From GCA-2746365 sp964651445 (GTDB lineage Bacteria; Pseudomonadota; Gammaproteobacteria; SZUA-229), in assembly GCA_964651445.1 (NCBI GenBank), contig CAZYYW010000002.1, positions 1 through 64,000 on the forward strand: a DNA stretch of 64,000 nt. Direction: 5' to 3'. The position numbers and the translations under genes were made by a program. Below, piece after piece: positions 60,139-64,000 of this stretch (positions are counted from its first letter, which is position 1; each line of letters begins with the position of its first letter). The notes under the pieces are model-generated. The model was not told where the DNA came from, ran no database searches, and was given only the letters and a program-made list of their open reading frames with translations.

Positions 60139-61851
60139 TTAGTCTTTAGTAACACGGTTGATTTCTTCCAAGCTGGTTAAGCCGGCAACAACCTTCTTTA
60201 TAGCGGACTGGCGTAAATTGGCAATACCATCTTTTTCTGCCTGATCGGCAACATCAATCGCAGTGCCGTTGTCCATTATAATACGGCCAATTTCATCGGA
60301 AATGGGCATTACTTGATAAATACCAACGCGACCTTTGTAACCGTCACTGCATTGGTCACAACCAACTGGTTTGAATAACTCTGGCTTGCTCGCAATTTGT
60401 TCCGCGGTAAAACCTTCTTCTTCCAGCGCGGTCTGCGGAATATCAACCTTCTCTTTGCAGTGACTGCATAAGCGGCGTGCGAGGCGTTGTGCAATAATCA
60501 GGGAAACGGCCGATGCGATATTAAACGGCGGCACCCCCATATTTACCAAGCGAGCCAATGTTAACGGTGCGTCATTGGTGTGTAGGGTAGACATTACCAT
60601 GTGTCCGGTTTGTGCCGCCTTGATGGCAATTTCAGCGGTATTGAGGTCACGAATCTCACCGACCATAATAATGTCCGGATCCTGACGTAAAAAAGCGCGC
60701 AATGCCGCCTCAAACGTCAGACCAACTTTCTCATTGACGTTGACTTGGTTTATGCCTTCAAGGTTAATTTCTACAGGGTCTTCGGCGGTCGAAATATTGG
60801 TATCAACGGTATTTAAAATATTCAGTCCAGTATACAAAGATACAGTTTTACCACTACCGGTTGGCCCAGTGACCAGAATCATGCCGTAGGGATTGGCAAG
60901 CGCACTCAAATAGAGCTCTTTCTGGTCTTCCTCATAACCCAATGCATCAATGCCTAGCGAGGCACTGGAAGGGTCGAGAATACGCAAAACAATTTTCTCA
61001 CCAAACAGTGTTGGGCAGGTGTTCACACGAAAATCAATAGCCTTGGTGCGGGAAATTTTAAGTTTTATGCGGCCATCCTGCGGCACCCTTTTTTCCGCAG
61101 TGTCCATGCGTGACATGACTTTAATACGGGCGCTCAATTTGGGGCTCATGGCGACAGGCGGTCTAGAAACCTCACGTAAAACACCATCAATACGAAAACG
61201 TACACGGTAAGTTTTTTCGTAAGGTTCAAAATGAATATCAGACGCACCTTTTTTAATGGCATCCAGTAACATTTTATTGACAAAACGTACCACGGGGGTG
61301 TCATCAACTTCAGAGCCGGACTCTTCCTGTTTTTGCTCTGCGTCTGGGTCAGCAAAATCCAAGTCATCAAGATCATCATCGCCGCCCATCATTTCATCCA
61401 TGGCGGCTTCCTGCTCTTCCAGCAGTTTTTCGATCATTCTCCCCAGTTTATCTTCTTCGACCAGTACCGCTTCCGTGTTTACCCCAGTCTGAAATTTTAT
61501 ATCATCGACCGCAGCGACATTAGTGGGGTCGGATATACCAATGTATAAGCGTTTTCCGCGTTTAAAGAGAGGGAAAGCCTGATGTTTTTTTATGAGTTTA
61601 TCGTCGACAACGTCCCGTGGAATGGTTTCCGTATCAATAGCGTCAAGGTCGAAAACCGGCAAGCCAAATTCTTTGGAGGCTTCCATGGCAATTTTAGTAG
61701 CAGAAAGGATCTTGTGACTGACCAGGTAGCTGGTGAAAGAGACTTTTTCTTTAAGCGATGCCTGCATCGCCTGAATAGCCGCTTTTTCCTCTAACAAGCC
61801 ATCAGCCACCAACTTGCGTGGTAGCCCGTTTAAATTTACTTCTGCTGCCAT
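60139..61851 (-). CDS. pilB: Type IV pilus assembly ATPase PilB
   Basis: The hexameric extension ATPase that adds pilin subunits. From the ATG at 61851 it has 570 residues: N-terminal MshEN-type domain, an acidic linker (DDDLDDLDFADPDAEQ), Walker A GPTGSGKT near residue 328, Asp box, Walker B IMVGEIRD and a tetracysteine zinc site LCSHCKEK with VGCDQCSDG. The frame extends upstream to 61869; MAAEVNLNG is the better start. It is divergent from pilA. Confidence 0.96.
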   Translation of the reverse strand: MAAEVNLNGLPRKLVADGLLEEKAAIQAMQASLKEKVSFTSYLVSHKILSATKIAMEASKEFGLPVFDLDAIDTETIPRDVVDDKLIKKHQAFPLFKRGKRLYIGISDPTNVAAVDDIKFQTGVNTEAVLVEEDKLGRMIEKLLEEQEAAMDEMMGGDDDLDDLDFADPDAEQKQEESGSEVDDTPVVRFVNKMLLDAIKKGASDIHFEPYEKTYRVRFRIDGVLREVSRPPVAMSPKLSARIKVMSRMDTAEKRVPQDGRIKLKISRTKAIDFRVNTCPTLFGEKIVLRILDPSSASLGIDALGYEEDQKELYLSALANPYGMILVTGPTGSGKTVSLYTGLNILNTVDTNISTAEDPVEINLEGINQVNVNEKVGLTFEAALRAFLRQDPDIIMVGEIRDLNTAEIAIKAAQTGHMVMSTLHTNDAPLTLARLVNMGVPPFNIASAVSLIIAQRLARRLCSHCKEKVDIPQTALEEEGFTAEQIASKPELFKPVGCDQCSDGYKGRVGIYQVMPISDEIGRIIMDNGTAIDVADQAEKDGIANLRQSAIKKVVAGLTSLEEINRVTKD

Positions 61852-62068
61852 GTTGATTCTTTTCCCCAAAGTGTAAGACCAAACCTACACAAACACAATT
61901 TTTATTTTGTTATTGCAATAGCATATAAAACATAGTCTATTTTAACAAAATGTCTACTTTTTATGATCGCTATAATTCAGGGTTGAAATTAGATTGTGAG
62001 TATTGATTAGTTGTAAAACTTCTAGCAGGTAAGAGAAATCAAAGGTGCAGCCTCTTGTCTTACAAAAC

Positions 62069-62100
62069 TGTCACAACCTGACATTTTATGCATTATGTCA
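62069..62100. promoter_or_regulatory. PilR-like TGTCA motifs upstream of pilA
   Basis: TGTCA at 62069-62073, its inverse TGACA at 62079-62083 and a third TGTCA at 62096-62100 lie about 70-100 bases before the sigma54 promoter. PilR of Pseudomonas binds TGTC-type motifs upstream of pilA, so these fit an enhancer. The 417-base divergent gap between pilB and pilA holds this and the promoter; the pilB side shows no clear -35/-10. Confidence 0.6.
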
Positions 62101-62166
62101 CGCTAAGCGATCATTGCAATAAAATATAAGCTGTTGATTTATCTGAGATTAAAAAAATAATATAAT

Positions 62167-62183
62167 TTGGCATAGTCCCTGCA
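62167..62183 (+). promoter_or_regulatory. Sigma54 promoter of pilA
   Basis: TTGGCAT-AGTCC-CTGCA has the GG and GC dinucleotides at the RpoN spacing, and matches the consensus TTGGCAC-N5-TTGCA except at two positions. The transcription start would be near 62195, giving a 74-base leader with the ribosome-binding site TCGGAGAG. RpoN control of pilA by PilS/PilR is established in Pseudomonas. Confidence 0.8.
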
Positions 62184-62268
62184 TAATCAATATTAGTCTT
62201 CAAATGAAAGACCTAAATTAACAAAAATAAAAAGTAGTAACTTACCTATTCTCTCGGAGAGATTTATT

Positions 62269-62694
62269 ATGATGAACATAAAACAAAAAGCACAACAAGG
62301 TTTTACTTTAATTGAATTAATGATTGTTATCGCCATTATTGGTATTTTGGCTTCTGTGGCATTGCCTGCTTATCAGACTTATACCAAAAAAGCACAGTTT
62401 TCTGAAGCTGTTTTAGCGGCAACACCTTTTAAGAGCGCATTTGAAGTTGCTGCTCAAACAGGTCGTTTGACTGCTATTGGAGATGCCGATCATGGTGTAA
62501 ATGGCATTCCTGTTGCAGCAGGCGCGAGTGGAGTTATTACATCCGTAGGAATGGTGAATGGTGTTATTACTGTAGTCAGTACCATTACTAATGCTGCCGG
62601 CACTGCCGTCAACTACACGCTTACACCTGGTGGCATTGTAGCACCTATTCAGTGGACTGAAGGTGGTACCTGTCAAGCAGAAGGTATTTGTTAA
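62269..62694 (+). CDS. pilA: Type IV major pilin PilA (first copy)
   Basis: A 141-residue type IVa prepilin. A short leader ends at Gly before the cleavage site (QQG|FTLIELMIVIAIIGIL), with the required Glu5. The hydrophobic helix is followed by LPAYQTYTKKAQFSEAVLAA and a small globular head with a C-terminal disulfide pair (CQAEGIC), a minimal D-region. A Shine-Dalgarno-like GGAGAG precedes the ATG. An intrinsic terminator follows at 62711-62740. Confidence 0.95.
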   Translation: MMNIKQKAQQGFTLIELMIVIAIIGILASVALPAYQTYTKKAQFSEAVLAATPFKSAFEVAAQTGRLTAIGDADHGVNGIPVAAGASGVITSVGMVNGVITVVSTITNAAGTAVNYTLTPGGIVAPIQWTEGGTCQAEGIC

Positions 62695-62710
62695 AAACCA
62701 TGTCAGAGAA

Positions 62711-62740
62711 AACAATGCCCGTGTGGGCATTGTTTTCTTT
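62711..62740 (+). terminator. Rho-independent terminator after the first pilin gene
   Basis: AACAATGCCC pairs perfectly with GGGCATTGTT across a GTGT... four-base loop, followed by TTCTTT. It would stop or attenuate transcription between the two pilin genes. Confidence 0.85.
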
Positions 62741-62830
62741 AATGAGTATTTACATAAATATTTATTAAAGAAAGCAAAAAATCACTGATAATAATTATTC
62801 ACATTACTGTACAGATTTGCAGGTTTTAAC

Positions 62831-63241
62831 ATGAAAAATAGCCGTGGTTTTACGCTCGTTGAGTTAATGATTGTTATTGCAATAGTCGGAATCCTGTCTT
62901 CTGTCGCAATACCTGCATATCAAACTTATACTAAACGCTCACAATTCAGTGAAGTTATTTTAGCTACCACCCCATTTAAAAATGCCATTGAAACAGCTAT
63001 ACAAACCGGTAGAATTACTGCGCTTGTCGGTGCGAATGCTGGCTCTTTAGGTATTCCTGCTGCTGTTGGAAGCACTGGCGTAGTTGCAAGTGTCAGTGTT
63101 GCTAATGGTGTCATTGAAGCTGTTAGCACTATTACGGATGGTGGTGGTAGTGCTGTCACTTATACCCTCACACCCGATGGCGTCATTCCACCTATCCAAT
63201 GGACAGCAGGTGGTAGCTGTAAAGTAGAAGTTTTATGCTAA
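62831..63241 (+). CDS. Type IV pilin, second tandem copy
   Basis: A 136-residue prepilin with leader MKNSRG and cleavage before FTLVELMIVIAIVGIL. It parallels the first pilin along the whole length (IPAYQTYTKRSQFSEVILAT, YTLTP-GVI-PIQWTAGG) and ends with a Cys pair separated by KVEVL. The two genes are a tandem duplication with diverged heads. It lies after the terminator of the first gene, and I see no clear own promoter. Confidence 0.94.
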   Translation: MKNSRGFTLVELMIVIAIVGILSSVAIPAYQTYTKRSQFSEVILATTPFKNAIETAIQTGRITALVGANAGSLGIPAAVGSTGVVASVSVANGVIEAVSTITDGGGSAVTYTLTPDGVIPPIQWTAGGSCKVEVLC

Positions 63242-63390
63242 GAAAACCCGAAAAAAGGGAAAGATCGGCTAGCTATAGGTTACTGATCTTGTAGAAATGA
63301 GCAGTTACACAGAGTTATTTACACTCTCAACTTACAGCTAAAGCTAATTCTCACACACTTCATTTAATCACATAAAAAAACAACAAAACA

Positions 63391-64000
63391 TTGGAATCAA
63401 ACCTAAAAAATAAATTTACCGCCTCCTTTTACCACTTTTTGGCTAGCCTTTTAATTTTCAGCATCTTTGTATTCATACTGTTCAACTTCTGGTATCCCAG
63501 TCCTTATTTTTCTGCTTCTGGTGGTTGGCAAGGGCTTAAAATTGTTGCTGCTATAGACCTAATTATGGGACCCGTTCTAACATTTGTTGTATACAATATT
63601 AATAAACCAAAAAAGGAATTTTATACCGACTTTTCGATTATTGTTTTCCTGCAACTAGCCGTATTGTGGTGGGGTATGGCAACCGTTTACAGTCAAAGAC
63701 CTGTTGCCGTCGTATTCTGGGAAAACGGTTTTTACACAGTGCCCGCCAGTGCTATAGAAGACCAGGAAATAGACCTTAGTAAATTAGATAAATTTGGCTC
63801 CAAAAAACCTGTATATATTTTTGCTGAACCACCTCAGACTGATAAAGACAGAGAACAGATGCTTTCAACTATACTTCAAAAACAGATCCCACCCCATCAT
63901 CAACTAGAACTCTACAGACCTATTGAACAGCACTATGACGATATTTTTAAATACAACGTCGATATTTTAGAGATTATCTCAAATAATCGTGATATGAAAA
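63391..64000 (+). CDS. TfpZ-like type IV pilin accessory protein, cut by window edge
   Basis: A frame beginning with TTG at 63391 (the first start codon after an in-frame TAA at 63373) stays open to the window end, giving 203 residues. It begins NLKNKFTASFYHFLASL, then has a membrane helix, FNFWYPSPYFSASGGWQGLK, a second membrane part with IDLIMGPVLTFVVYN, then LAVLWWGMATVYSQRPVAVVF. That order matches the TfpZ/TfpZ-like accessory proteins encoded beside pilins, which affect pilin surface assembly. The C-terminus is missing from the window. Confidence 0.8.
   Translation, partial: MESNLKNKFTASFYHFLASLLIFSIFVFILFNFWYPSPYFSASGGWQGLKIVAAIDLIMGPVLTFVVYNINKPKKEFYTDFSIIVFLQLAVLWWGMATVYSQRPVAVVFWENGFYTVPASAIEDQEIDLSKLDKFGSKKPVYIFAEPPQTDKDREQMLSTILQKQIPPHHQLELYRPIEQHYDDIFKYNVDILEIISNNRDMK

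Noticed and set aside
1..64000. CRISPR array, tRNA genes, complete insertion sequence or prophage
   Set aside because: No regularly spaced repeats, tRNA cloverleaf, transposase, integrase or phage structural genes were seen on either strand.

Overview
The window is a chromosomal segment of a gammaproteobacterium of moderate, roughly mid-40s percent GC content (estimated by eye). The evidence is the gene order: a complete gammaproteobacterial division and cell-wall (dcw) cluster from mraZ to lpxC, followed by an M23 peptidase, secA, argJ, a Nudix-ThiE fusion, zapD, coaE and pilD-pilC-pilB-pilA. FabV, a group-1 GshA, Bpt and B12-dependent MetH fit the same class. A Methylophaga/Cycloclasticus-like (Thiotrichales) host is plausible, but the window does not decide it.

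Region 1 (1-8100) is accessory. It holds the end of a VapC toxin, a relic of a type I-F Cas1, an FNR-type regulator, and a globin plus assimilatory nitrate reductase pair behind a well-spaced FNR-type promoter. After these come small membrane proteins, a TlpA-like thioredoxin pair and a decayed permease lying between inverted repeats. Region 2 (8100-12100) is a bufferin operon (bufA-bufB-bufC) continuous with an ECF sigma factor and a membrane protein that may be its anti-sigma factor, then a DsrE-like secreted protein. Region 3 (12100-29400) carries housekeeping genes: fabV, a DUF1015 protein, gshA, a lytic transglycosylase, bolA, bpt, metH, uup, a FecR-domain protein and prmA. Several short repeat elements lie among them, together with a candidate sigma54-dependent small RNA at about 24421-24580.

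Region 4 (29400-54000) starts with rnpB and continues with the dcw cluster, mostly with 1-4 base overlaps between genes, under a promoter overlapped by three MraZ-type boxes. lpxC, a DciA-like gene, an M23 peptidase and secA follow. Region 5 (54000-64000) has argJ, the Nudix-ThiE fusion, zapD, coaE, the type IV pilus assembly genes and two tandem pilins behind a sigma54 promoter with PilR-like TGTCA motifs. A TfpZ-like pilin accessory gene runs off the right edge.

The most unusual content is non-coding. A 160-168 bp MITE-like family has three copies, two near-identical and one diverged. A second element family carries CACAGAG motifs. One copy of each family supplies the stop codon of an adjacent essential gene (fabV and coaE). 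There is also a sigma54-driven small-RNA candidate with an upstream palindrome and a strong terminator, and a three-way-junction-like inverted repeat just after rnpB. The window shows no CRISPR array, no tRNA and no complete insertion sequence.
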